Source of the DNA: Coprobacillaceae bacterium UN01-12pH3A
GTDB taxonomy: Bacteria > Bacillota_I > Bacilli_A > Erysipelotrichales > Coprobacillaceae
Assembly: GCA_027676805.1 (NCBI GenBank)
Contig: JAQENU010000014.1
Span: 1-64,000 of the forward strand
Length of the DNA: 64,000 bases
Direction of reading: 5' to 3'
The translations under genes and the position numbers were made by a program. The notes beneath the pieces are model-generated. The model did not search any database. It saw only the letters and a list, made by a program, of their open reading frames with translations, and was not told the DNA's origin. How positions within the stretch are numbered: the stretch's first letter is position 1; every line of letters begins with the position of its first letter. This document shows, in pieces, positions 24,297 through 31,588 of the stretch.

Positions 24297-24368
24297 ATTA
24301 TATCACTATCTGTGTTATTATAGTAATAGCAAAAACAAATAACATCTATTGATTTTTTCAATAACACA
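24297..24368. promoter_or_regulatory. Divergent asr / lysR control region
   Basis: On the minus strand TGATATAAT (24297-24305) is a perfect extended -10 for asrA with no good -35, as expected for an activated promoter. TGTGTTATT (24311-24319) and AATAACACA (24360-24368) form a 9-bp inverted repeat, and AAATAACAT (24337-24345) is a third related copy. These are candidate LysR sites just upstream of the asr promoter. Confidence 0.5.
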
Positions 24369-24378
24369 GGAGGAATTT

Positions 24379-25257
24379 ATGATAACCCGAAGACATTTAT
24401 TTATCTTTAAGACCGTAGCCGAAACAAAATCAATGTCCAAAGCTGCGAAAGCACTTTATATCTCTCAGCCAACGATTTCCCAAAAAATTCAGGAAATTGA
24501 AAATTTCTATGGTGTTAAGTTGTTTGAACGTTACTCTAAAACGCTTTTAATCAGTGATGAAGGACAGATTTTATTGGAAAAAGCAAATCAAATTCTTGAG
24601 TCTTTCGATGAAATCGATCATATCTTTTCCGATATCAATCAATTTCCTTTGCGGATCGGGGCTACTTTGACGATCGGCGGTACCATCTTTGCGCCAATGC
24701 TAAAAAAGCTGAAACAGGAAAATCCCGGCTTGCAGCTGCAAGTCTATGTCGATAACAGCCATATCATCGAAGAAATGATCTTAAATAATAAATTAGATAT
24801 TGCACTGATTGAAGGTACGATTGAACATCCCGATATTTTAGTGGAGCCTGTCATCAATGACCAGTTAATCTTTGTGGCTTCCAGCCATTATGAAGGATTG
24901 AAAGGCAGAAGCCATTTTATCTTGGAAGATTTAAAGACATTGGATCTCATCGATCGTGAAGAAGGCAGCGGAACACGTGAGCAGTTAGAGAGCTGTTTGA
25001 AAGATCAGAATTTCACGATACACCCGACTTGGCAATGCCACAGCTGGGAAGCCGTGAAGCAGGCTGTATTAAACGATCATGGGATTGCCCTTGTACCGGT
25101 GAAACTGGTAGAAAACGAATTGCAGCAAGGCTTGCTGCAGATCATCAATGTCAGCAATATCATCTTAGAGCGAAAATTTTCAATCTGTGCACATAAAAAT
25201 AAAACTATTGATAAAAAAATGCAAGCCTTTATTGAGACTTGCAAAACCTACTCATAA
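24379..25257 (+). CDS. LysR family transcriptional regulator, probably of the asr operon
   Basis: 292 residues. The N-terminal winged helix includes SMSKAAKALYISQPTISQKIQEIE; an effector domain follows (IGATLTIGGTIFAPML; DREEGSGTREQLES; HGIALVPVKLV), as in CysB/CysL-like regulators. AGGAGG ends just before the ATG at 24379; an ATG ten codons upstream has no ribosome binding site. Divergent placement next to asrA suggests control of sulfite reduction; the effector is not known. Its terminator lies inside the 3' end of the convergent acetyltransferase gene. Confidence 0.88.
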   Translation: MITRRHLFIFKTVAETKSMSKAAKALYISQPTISQKIQEIENFYGVKLFERYSKTLLISDEGQILLEKANQILESFDEIDHIFSDINQFPLRIGATLTIGGTIFAPMLKKLKQENPGLQLQVYVDNSHIIEEMILNNKLDIALIEGTIEHPDILVEPVINDQLIFVASSHYEGLKGRSHFILEDLKTLDLIDREEGSGTREQLESCLKDQNFTIHPTWQCHSWEAVKQAVLNDHGIALVPVKLVENELQQGLLQIINVSNIILERKFSICAHKNKTIDKKMQAFIETCKTYS

Positions 25258-25835
25258 GAACGAACTGCTTGCTCTTCGTTCTTTTTTATTACTTTACAGG
25301 GATTCCCAACTGCAATGACATTCGCTTCGATGTCCTTAGTAACAACACTTCCCGCACCGATGACACTGTTATCACCGATCGTCACTCCCGGCAAGATAAT
25401 ACAGCCGCCGCCAATCCAAACATTCTGCCCAATTACGACAGGTTTTCCATACTCGATGGATTTTTTTCTCTTTTGTGAGTCTAAAGAGTGACAGGCTGTA
25501 TAGATTTGCGTATAAGGCCCTATCAATGTATGATCACCGATATAAATCGGACAGACATCTAACAAGACACAGCCATAATTCAGCATGACTTCTTTCCCTA
25601 AATAAATATTATAGCCATAATCACAATAAAACGGCGGTTTCACCCAAAAATTACCGGTTGTATGGAGCAGCTTTTTTAATAAGCGATGACGCATATTAAC
25701 TTCATGAAAAGTGCTTTGATTATATCGCTTTAAAAGCCGGCTTGTCCTGTCACGTTCCCAGATCAGCCGCGGATCAAGAGGAGAATAATCCAGCCCACTG
25801 ATCATTTTTTCTTTTTCACTCATCTTTTTAGCCAT
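25248..25835 (-). CDS. Maltose O-acetyltransferase-like protein (second copy)
   Basis: 195 residues, Maa/LacA type: N-terminal MSEKEKMISGLDYSPLDPRLI helical part, then hexapeptide beta-helix with YCDYGYNIYLG, the histidine loop YTACHSLDSQKRKKSIEYG and the end GAGSVVTKDIEANVIAVGNP. It begins inside the end of the upstream membrane-protein gene (16-base overlap), so it belongs to the XRE-regulator operon. Its last codons overlap the lysR 3' end by ten bases. Confidence 0.87.
   Translation of the reverse strand: MAKKMSEKEKMISGLDYSPLDPRLIWERDRTSRLLKRYNQSTFHEVNMRHRLLKKLLHTTGNFWVKPPFYCDYGYNIYLGKEVMLNYGCVLLDVCPIYIGDHTLIGPYTQIYTACHSLDSQKRKKSIEYGKPVVIGQNVWIGGGCIILPGVTIGDNSVIGAGSVVTKDIEANVIAVGNPCKVIKKNEEQAVRSYE
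25256..25287 (+). terminator. Terminator of lysR embedded in convergent gene
   Basis: AAGAACGAA (25256-25264) and TTCGTTCTT (25275-25283) pair, followed by T residues. The hairpin lies within the last codons of the acetyltransferase gene on the other strand. Confidence 0.75.
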
Positions 25836-26140
25836 AGAATGCCCTTCCCAATCATTGCTCCTGCAAACGATAACAGAGCAAAAACAACCGTATAAACAGA
25901 CGCTGAAGAATTATAAAACAAATAGATCGTTGGTAAAAACAAAAGACCTACAAGAAGTGAATAGATTACAGCTTTATTTTCTTTTAACCCATAATACAGT
26001 CCATTAACAAAGCATAAAACCGGGACAACACCCAATAAGATAAACATGGCAGATCCGGTGTCTCGAATAAGCATTGGCAATAGGTAAAAACAACTGATCG
26101 GGCATATCAGGTAGATGCCCCATTTTTTTATTTCTTTCAT
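25820..26140 (-). CDS. Small membrane protein of unknown function
   Basis: 106 residues with about four hydrophobic segments (near 8-22, 30-50, 58-75 and 83-103) and few charges. I do not recognise a family. It starts two bases after the XRE regulator stop and overlaps the acetyltransferase, so the three form a tight operon. A role linked to the membrane-anchored regulator is possible. Confidence 0.65.
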   Translation of the reverse strand: MKEIKKWGIYLICPISCFYLLPMLIRDTGSAMFILLGVVPVLCFVNGLYYGLKENKAVIYSLLVGLLFLPTIYLFYNSSASVYTVVFALLSFAGAMIGKGILWLKR

Positions 26141-26141
26141 A

Positions 26142-26546
26142 CTAAATTCCTCCTACATCAACAATCGCTTCTTTATCAGCCTGAACGGTTTTACTATTAG
26201 CATTTCTAAAACTGGTGTAAGAAAAAATGATGGATAAGATACTTATAATCAGCAGTACAATCAAAGCTACACCAAAGCCTTTAATAATTTTTATGAGCAT
26301 ACTGGCTAGCTTTTCAACGTTGCTCATACGATCCATCACGATCGAAGAAACATCATTGTCTAACAATTCATCCAAACTGATCCGAAACAATTTAGACAAA
26401 TCTTTTGCTTTATCGATCGTTGGCATTGCCTGATTCGTCTCCCAGTTGGAGATTGTCTGTCTGGTCACCGATAGCTGTTCAGCTACTTTTTCCTGCGATA
26501 ACCCTCTGCTCTTTCTTAATTGAATTAATTTATCCCCAAACGTCAT
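26142..26546 (-). CDS. XRE family regulator with C-terminal transmembrane segment
   Basis: 134 residues from MTFGDKLIQLRKSRGLS. Residues 5-60 are a Cro/C1 helix-turn-helix (KVAEQLSVTRQTISNWETNQ). Residues about 88-110 form a hydrophobic helix (GFGVALIVLLIISILSIIF), leaving a 25-residue outside tail. GGGGAG favours the second of two adjacent ATGs. Such membrane-tethered XRE proteins often control the adjacent small membrane proteins; here a membrane protein and an acetyltransferase follow directly. Confidence 0.8.
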   Translation of the reverse strand: MTFGDKLIQLRKSRGLSQEKVAEQLSVTRQTISNWETNQAMPTIDKAKDLSKLFRISLDELLDNDVSSIVMDRMSNVEKLASMLIKIIKGFGVALIVLLIISILSIIFSYTSFRNANSKTVQADKEAIVDVGGI

Positions 26547-26824
26547 CATAACTCCCCTTTCTATTTATATTATAAGCATTTCACCCTAATTTTGGCTATC
26601 AAATCGATTAGACATCTTGTCAAATCCTCTTAACATTATTCTTTTTTTGATAATAATCCTTTCCTTTATTATATAGAACTTTAAATAAAAGCACAATTGC
26701 TTACATAGTCAGTAAATAAACGGTCAATTAAAGTCCTGATACCTCTTCCTTTTATTTCACATTTAGTTTTGCTTTCCATACAAAAAGATTTCTCTTTTTG
26801 TATCCAGCGCTTTATTTACACCGT
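26547..26824. other. Non-coding stretch upstream of XRE module
   Basis: No gene seen. It holds the XRE promoter region, AT-rich, and the hairpin ATACAAAAAGA-TTTC-TCTTTTTGTAT (26778-26803), which is probably the terminator of the truncated aminotransferase gene on the minus strand. I found no continuation of the aminotransferase. Confidence 0.5.
26778..26803 (-). terminator. Terminator-like hairpin after truncated aminotransferase
   Basis: An 11-bp perfect stem with a 4-base loop, 21 bases after the stop codon; the T stretch lies within the stem rather than after it. Confidence 0.45.
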
Positions 26825-27301
26825 CTACTTTCGAGGAATCTTATCCACATCACTGCTTAATGACAATGAACCTAAACTCATTCCATGAAACCCTCCGGAA
26901 AAAGCAAAAATATTGGTTCTTTTAGTATATTTTCCGACTAATTTTAAAGCAGCTTCTACTGCATTGGTTCCAGTTGGACCGCATGACATTATTTTATAAT
27001 CTAAATGTCTTGGAGCTAATATATTTTCATAAAATATCTTTAAAAACGTTTCTTTTGCTTTGGTATTCATATCAAGCCCATGGATAATATGATCTTCTTT
27101 TAAATACTCTACAACTGCATGTTTGATATATTCATGATTGTGACCAAAATTTAATGCACCCGCCCCAGCAAAAAAATCAATATAGGAACGACCATCCGCA
27201 TCGATCATAAGTGCATTTTTAGCATTTGTGAATGTCATCGGATAATTTCTTGAATAAGAACGCACATTGGATTCTACCTCTTCAAATATTGTTGTATTCA
27301 T
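26825..27301 (-). pseudogene. Truncated class III aminotransferase (EctB-like N-terminal part)
   Basis: 158 residues, about a third of the usual 420. It begins normally (FEEVESNVRSYSRNYPMTF; SYIDFFAGAGALNFGHNH) and includes GPTGTNAVEAALKLVGKYTKR and FSGGFHGMSLGSLS, as in diaminobutyrate:2-oxoglutarate aminotransferase. It stops after SDVDKIPRK, before the PLP lysine, so it cannot be an active transaminase. The promoter is intact and MerR-like, hence the truncation may be recent. A role as a folded fragment is unlikely. Confidence 0.75.
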
Positions 27302-27323
27302 TTTTATTCCCCCTCACAATTAA

Positions 27324-27354
27324 ATCGTACACTTAAAGTTAACTTTAAAGTCAA
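27324..27354 (-). promoter_or_regulatory. MerR-type promoter with 19-bp spacer and operator
   Basis: On the minus strand TTGACT (27349-27354) and TACGAT (27324-27329) are 19 bases apart, the over-long spacer typical of MerR-activated promoters. The spacer holds the perfect palindrome TTAAAGTTAACTTTAA (27333-27348). The merR gene starts 63 bases away on the other strand. Confidence 0.75.
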
Positions 27355-27361
27355 TAGTTTC

Positions 27362-27391
27362 TTGACAAAAAGAATATATAGTGTTTATCAT
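27362..27391 (+). promoter_or_regulatory. Promoter of merR-acetyltransferase unit
   Basis: TTGACA (27362-27367), 18-base spacer, TATCAT (27386-27391). It is back to back with the MerR-type promoter, so MerR bound at the palindrome could also repress it. Confidence 0.6.
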
Positions 27392-27411
27392 ATAAAAAAG
27401 AGGGGGGAATT

Positions 27412-27834
27412 ATGAAGTATACAATTAAAAAAGTGGCAGAAAGAATGAATCTTACTCCTTCTACAATTCGTTATTATGACAAAGAAGGACTGCTTCCTTT
27501 TATTGAGCGAAAAGCTTCCGGCTATCGCTTGTTTGCGGAATCGGATATTCAGATGCTGTTGGTTATTGACTGCTTAAAAAGAACCAGAATGCCCATCAAA
27601 GATATTAAGACATTCACTGATTGGGTAAAGGCTGGGGATTGTTCCCAACAGGAACGATATGACATGTTTTTAGAAAGAAAACAAGCCATTGAAGACCAAA
27701 TGGCTGAATTGCAGAAATCATTGGAACTCATCGATCATAAATGCCGGTATTATAAAACCGCTTTAGAAGCCGGAACGGAAGATATTCATAGACAAGCCAA
27801 TCGAACATGTGAAGATGCACCACGGGAAAACTAG
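27412..27834 (+). CDS. MerR family transcriptional regulator
   Basis: 140 residues. The N-terminal winged helix reads YTIKKVAERMNLTPSTIRYYDKEGLLP, followed by the RKASGYRLFAESDIQML wing and a long coiled-coil dimer helix (about 80-120). The C-terminus has few ligand cues; C76 and C127 are isolated. It belongs to the effector-type MerR subgroup near YhdM/AdhR-like proteins, not to metal sensors with CxC loops. It lies between its likely target promoter and an acetyltransferase in the same operon. Confidence 0.88.
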   Translation: MKYTIKKVAERMNLTPSTIRYYDKEGLLPFIERKASGYRLFAESDIQMLLVIDCLKRTRMPIKDIKTFTDWVKAGDCSQQERYDMFLERKQAIEDQMAELQKSLELIDHKCRYYKTALEAGTEDIHRQANRTCEDAPREN

Positions 27835-27860
27835 ATGGGGAGCAAAAGAAAGGAAACAAC

Positions 27861-28472
27861 ATGGTAAATAATAAGGAACGATTAATAGCAGGAAAATTAT
27901 ACCGATCAGAAGGAGAAGAAATTTCACAGATGAAACGTCATGGGCGTCGCTTAAGTTATTTATTCAATCAGACTGCACCAGATGAAAATGAATTACGTGA
28001 AAAGCTTATTCGAGAACTCTTTGGTTCCGCAGGTAAAAACATTTATGTTAAAGCTCCGTTTTACTGCAGTCACGGTTCTAACATTTCTGTCAGTGATGAC
28101 TGCTTTATCAATTTTGACTGTATCTTTTTAGATTTAAATAGGATCACTCTAGGCGATCATGTAATGATTGGTCCAAGGGTATCCATTTACACTGCTTCTC
28201 ATCCCATTGATTTAGAAGTCAGAAAATCAGGTTTAGAATATGCATTGCCAGTGACAATTGGCAATGACGTTTGGATTGCTGGCAGTGTAGTCATCAATCC
28301 CGGAGTTACAATTGGCGAAGGCACGATCATTGGTTCTGGTGCTGTCGTGACCAAAGACATTCCCGCGGGTGTCATCGCCGCCGGTAATCCCTGCAAGGTC
28401 ATTCGCAATATAACACCAGCTGACCGCCAATACTGGTTGGAACAGCAGACCGACTATTTAAACGCTCTATAA
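27861..28472 (+). CDS. Maltose O-acetyltransferase-like protein (third copy)
   Basis: 203 residues. N-terminal Maa domain (KERLIAGKLYRSEGEEISQM), hexapeptide beta-helix with VKAPFYCSHGSNISV, active histidine loop YTASHPIDLEVRKSGLEYA and the end GSGAVVTKDIPAGVIAAGNP. It follows merR by 26 bases with AAAGGAAA as ribosome binding site, so it is under the same promoter. Acceptor sugar unknown. Confidence 0.88.
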   Translation: MVNNKERLIAGKLYRSEGEEISQMKRHGRRLSYLFNQTAPDENELREKLIRELFGSAGKNIYVKAPFYCSHGSNISVSDDCFINFDCIFLDLNRITLGDHVMIGPRVSIYTASHPIDLEVRKSGLEYALPVTIGNDVWIAGSVVINPGVTIGEGTIIGSGAVVTKDIPAGVIAAGNPCKVIRNITPADRQYWLEQQTDYLNAL

Positions 28473-28518
28473 AAGACAGAGATTGATTCAATCTGAATCA
28501 TCCCCTGTCTTTTATAAT
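28470..28518 (+). terminator. Terminator of merR-acetyltransferase unit
   Basis: AAAAGACAG and CTGTCTTTT pair around a loop that itself contains GATTGA-T-TCAATC; TATAATTTT follows. Confidence 0.65.
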
Positions 28519-28530
28519 TTTAATTACCTT

Positions 28531-29175
28531 TTAAACAGATGGTTCCTCTAATATGGATTTTAAAACAGTGTAGAGTCCCTCCGGGTTTTCTAGCATGATC
28601 ATATGACAGGCATTAGGAACAAAACGAATCTCTAATTTTTCCAGTGTGCTCATCGGTAAATTTAAATCTTCAATTTTACGTTCATATTCTATCTGATTAC
28701 GGTCACCGTAAATCGCATATACCTTTTGATCCAGCAATTCTAAATAATGTGTATAGTCAAAATCTTCCTGAATTTCTTTAAACAACTCCGGCGTATAATA
28801 TTTCCTTTCATCTTGAAACATTTCCAAAATTTTATCCCCATATGCCGTCATATGCTCCGGTGTCATTAAATTTCTATAAAAACTTTCAGCCGGTTTCAGA
28901 TTCGTATCTAAATAAATAATTTTCTTGAATGCCATTTTATATACAGCTGCCAATTCTAAGGCAATAAGCCCGCCAAGACTATGACCGATCACTACATCAT
29001 AATCAGAAGGATAATGTGTATAAACCCACTTGCTGATATCTTTTACTTTTGTTGCTTTTAAAGTGACATCATGCGGATACTCCACATAATCTACTTCATA
29101 TTCTTTTAAATAGGGATCTAGCTGTTTCCATATCTCTTTTGTGCAATTCACCCCATAAAGGATTAATAGTTTCAT
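28531..29175 (-). CDS. Alpha/beta-hydrolase
   Basis: About 215 residues from MKLLILYGVN. Nucleophile elbow GHSLGG with S66, acidic residue in YAIYGDRNQIEY, and histidine in VPNACHMIMLENP. It is compact and lacks a large lid. The substrate is unknown. The start five bases after the nitrilase stop codon, with AGGAAAAG upstream, makes it the third gene of the DUF3795-nitrilase-hydrolase operon. Confidence 0.8.
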   Translation of the reverse strand: MKLLILYGVNCTKEIWKQLDPYLKEYEVDYVEYPHDVTLKATKVKDISKWVYTHYPSDYDVVIGHSLGGLIALELAAVYKMAFKKIIYLDTNLKPAESFYRNLMTPEHMTAYGDKILEMFQDERKYYTPELFKEIQEDFDYTHYLELLDQKVYAIYGDRNQIEYERKIEDLNLPMSTLEKLEIRFVPNACHMIMLENPEGLYTVLKSILEEPSV

Positions 29176-29179
29176 TTTT

Positions 29180-30058
29180 CTAGCGCTTTTCCTTTGCCAT
29201 TTCATAAAATTGAATGCCCTTTTTTATATCCGGTTTCAATATCAAACGGCGAAAGAGAAAATTTCCTTTCTTAATATTTTTTCCATAAAATCGAACTTCC
29301 GATTTTCTTTTCTTTGCTTCTAAAACAACGTCAATTCCTACAGCTTCCTTAACAGGACAAATTAAGCTTTTGCCCTCTTGTGAATAAATTTTAGAATATC
29401 CATTTAGATGAAATCCGGCATTCATCATCATTTTCCCGGTATTTCCAAGCATATAATCTAATTTACCGATACTATTTACATAAACAACGGGTACTTCAAA
29501 GGCTTTTAAGTAAGCATTGCAGAAATGGTTATTTGTTTTTAATTCCTTTTCTTTTTTCTTTGGGTCGCTTGGTGATCCATGCGGAAACAAAATCAAAGAA
29601 AGAGATTCTTCCTTGATGGATTCATAGAAGTGACGCCTTCTTGCATCATAGCAGATTCCCACTCCGACTTTTCCAAAGGGAGTTGCAATTACATTCGAAA
29701 AGTTACCTCTCTTAAACAGGTAAGATTCTCCCTCACTTTTTCTTACAATGCCGTAAACTTGATCCTCTCCGGCAATTAAATAGGAATTATATATATCATT
29801 GTTTTCTTGTTCCAAAAAGCCAACCGCAATAGAAGTATGAAACTTTTTCGCTGTCTCTATTGCCCAATTAATTGCCACTTTGCCTTGTTCATCCGCATAT
29901 TGCCAAATGGCATCACTTCCCATATAGCTACATAAAGCAAGTTCAGGTAATACAACTAAATCCGGCTGTGGTAGTTTTTGGATAAGTGATTCTATATAGA
30001 CTTTGCGTTGATTGATTCCTTTAATATCATTATTTAATTCTAAGGTAAATATTCTCAC
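29180..30058 (-). CDS. Carbon-nitrogen hydrolase (nitrilase superfamily)
   Basis: 292 residues with the catalytic triad E39 (VLPELAL), K107 (VRKSEGESY) and C136 (GICYDARR). The superfamily cleaves amides or nitriles; the branch cannot be fixed, though aliphatic amidase-like or carbamoyl-type substrates are plausible. Overlap of four bases with the DUF3795 gene upstream and five bases to the hydrolase downstream indicates an operon. A lysine-arginine-rich C-terminus follows the domain. Confidence 0.82.
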   Translation of the reverse strand: MRIFTLELNNDIKGINQRKVYIESLIQKLPQPDLVVLPELALCSYMGSDAIWQYADEQGKVAINWAIETAKKFHTSIAVGFLEQENNDIYNSYLIAGEDQVYGIVRKSEGESYLFKRGNFSNVIATPFGKVGVGICYDARRRHFYESIKEESLSLILFPHGSPSDPKKKEKELKTNNHFCNAYLKAFEVPVVYVNSIGKLDYMLGNTGKMMMNAGFHLNGYSKIYSQEGKSLICPVKEAVGIDVVLEAKKRKSEVRFYGKNIKKGNFLFRRLILKPDIKKGIQFYEMAKEKR

Positions 30059-30480
30059 TCATTCCCCTCCTCCATTTTAGTCTGACATTCGCTGCATTCT
30101 CCATCGTGCAAAGAAATAATACCGCCACAGTGCTCACATGTATATTTGAGCTTTTGCAGACGCATAAATTCGTCAAGTCCTTTTTCCTTAACAAGTTCAC
30201 TGTTTTTCATCAGGCTCGTCTGATAGCGTTTATTATAACTTTTTTCTAAATTCTTCACTCGAATACAAGGATATTCCACGCATTCAAAACAATACATAAT
30301 ATTTTTAGCTTTTACACAATCTTTTATTTTACATTTTCGACAGTGTTCCGGTTTACCATAATCACTTTTTAAGCATCCGTCGCAAGGCTTCTTATGATAA
30401 CAATGTTTATAACAGACTAAACAGTTCATGCCGCAAGGAGCAAAATAAACTGGGTCAATATTTGTTTTAGGCATTTTCAT
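30055..30480 (-). CDS. DUF3795 cysteine-rich protein
   Basis: 141 residues with 17 cysteines or so. The DUF3795 pattern CGMNCLVCYKHC...CDGCL...HCRKCKIKDC...CFECVEYPC is clear; a C-terminal zinc ribbon (CEHCGGIISL, CSEC) is added. It probably binds zinc or iron-sulfur clusters. Function unknown. AAGGAG precedes the ATG. First gene of the nitrilase operon. Confidence 0.82.
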   Translation of the reverse strand: MKMPKTNIDPVYFAPCGMNCLVCYKHCYHKKPCDGCLKSDYGKPEHCRKCKIKDCVKAKNIMYCFECVEYPCIRVKNLEKSYNKRYQTSLMKNSELVKEKGLDEFMRLQKLKYTCEHCGGIISLHDGECSECQTKMEEGNE

Positions 30481-30498
30481 AATTTTCTCCTTTGCTTC

Positions 30499-30747
30499 CT
30501 ACTTTATTCTTTCACCATGCACTTTAACTCTTCCATGATCGGGACATTCCACATCAAACATCGCCGCTTTATGCTCACCGTAATCCAATTCAGCTCCATT
30601 TAATACAGCATACAGCATCGGATACAGCTGATTCCACAATTCATGACATATCGGCGGACAGAGATCTTCCACTATAAAACTATCCCCGGTTTTATGATAC
30701 CCGCCACGACATTGACTGTCGGTAATCGTTAGTTTTACTTTTGCCAT
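30499..30747 (-). CDS. TIGR04076 family protein
   Basis: 82 residues from MAKVKLTITDSQCRGGYH. The pattern GDSFIVEDLCPPICHELWNQLYPMLYAV, ending in CPDHGRVKVHGERI, is typical of TIGR04076 proteins. No catalytic residues are known; conserved cysteines suggest metal or redox chemistry. GGGAGGGG fixes this start, 14 codons below an upstream ATG. Confidence 0.82.
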   Translation of the reverse strand: MAKVKLTITDSQCRGGYHKTGDSFIVEDLCPPICHELWNQLYPMLYAVLNGAELDYGEHKAAMFDVECPDHGRVKVHGERIK

Positions 30748-30791
30748 GACAATCCCCTCCCTATATAATCTTATTATAACATTATCCAAAC

Positions 30792-30822
30792 AAAAAAGAA
30801 CGCCCTAAATCCTAAGACGTTC
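30792..30822 (-). terminator. Terminator of the arsenic operon
   Basis: On the minus strand GAACG and CGTTC flank a short loop and are followed by TTTTTT, just after the arsC stop codon. Confidence 0.65.
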
Positions 30823-30843
30823 CCATATAATCAGATAAATTTG

Positions 30844-31227
30844 TCAATAGCATATGGATTTTATTTTTTCTTCTATTCTTTGTATGGTTTGTTTAAAAAC
30901 CATATCCTCTTTTCCTGTTGGATCTTCAAGCAGCCAATTATCATCAAACTCTCTCCCTATATAAGGACATTCTACTTGACAGCCCATCGAGATAACGATA
31001 TCCGCTTTAGGAATTTCTTCCATCAATTTGCAATACTGTGTCTTTTCCATATCAATAGCATAGATTTCTTTCATTAATCGCACAGCATCCTGATTGATTC
31101 GAGATTTGATTTTTGTACCACAAGAATAAAACTCATACTTTTCAGATAAAAATCTATTTCCTAATGCCTCTGCGATCTGAGAACGACAGGAGTTATGAAC
31201 ACAGACAAACGCAATTTTTTTTCTCAT
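30844..31227 (-). CDS. arsC: Arsenate reductase, low-molecular-weight phosphatase type
   Basis: 127 residues. The phosphate-binding loop CVHNSCRS (C9, C14) opens the protein, and C83 and C87 (MGCQVECP) are placed like the redox cysteines of thioredoxin-coupled ArsC. It reduces arsenate to arsenite. The gene follows a small thioredoxin-like gene with one base between, which may supply the electrons. Confidence 0.9.
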   Translation of the reverse strand: MRKKIAFVCVHNSCRSQIAEALGNRFLSEKYEFYSCGTKIKSRINQDAVRLMKEIYAIDMEKTQYCKLMEEIPKADIVISMGCQVECPYIGREFDDNWLLEDPTGKEDMVFKQTIQRIEEKIKSICY

Positions 31228-31228
31228 C

Positions 31229-31567
31229 TTAATAGCCTGCCTGCTTTAATAAGGCTAGAATTTCTTCGCATGTTGGCACTTTGCCATATACCACTACCTT
31301 TTCATCGATGACTAAAGCCGGCGTTGTCATTACTCCATAGCTTGCGATTTCAGCGAAATCGGTAATATGGTCGCAATTTTCCTGTATGCCTAATTGTGTT
31401 AATGCCTCTGCAACATGTTCCTCTAAAGTTTTGCATTTAGCACAGCCTGATCCCAAAATTTTAATTCTTGATCCTGTGCTTTGTTTTTGTATTGCTTTTT
31501 GTAAAGTCTCCTGATTAAGGGACTTATCACAGCATGGATTTACTTTCTTGCCTTTAAATAATTTCAT
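31229..31567 (-). CDS. Small thioredoxin-like redox-active disulfide protein
   Basis: 112 residues. Redox pair C42-x2-C45 in GSGCAKCKTL, with the cis-proline strand GVMTTPALVIDEKV, as in the TM0996/MTH895 family found beside ArsP-type permeases. The N-terminus adds C12-C13. It may regenerate ArsC or handle the metalloid. Second-to-last gene of the operon. Confidence 0.87.
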   Translation of the reverse strand: MKLFKGKKVNPCCDKSLNQETLQKAIQKQSTGSRIKILGSGCAKCKTLEEHVAEALTQLGIQENCDHITDFAEIASYGVMTTPALVIDEKVVVYGKVPTCEEILALLKQAGY

Positions 31568-31588
31568 TATTATTCCTCCTAATTGACG

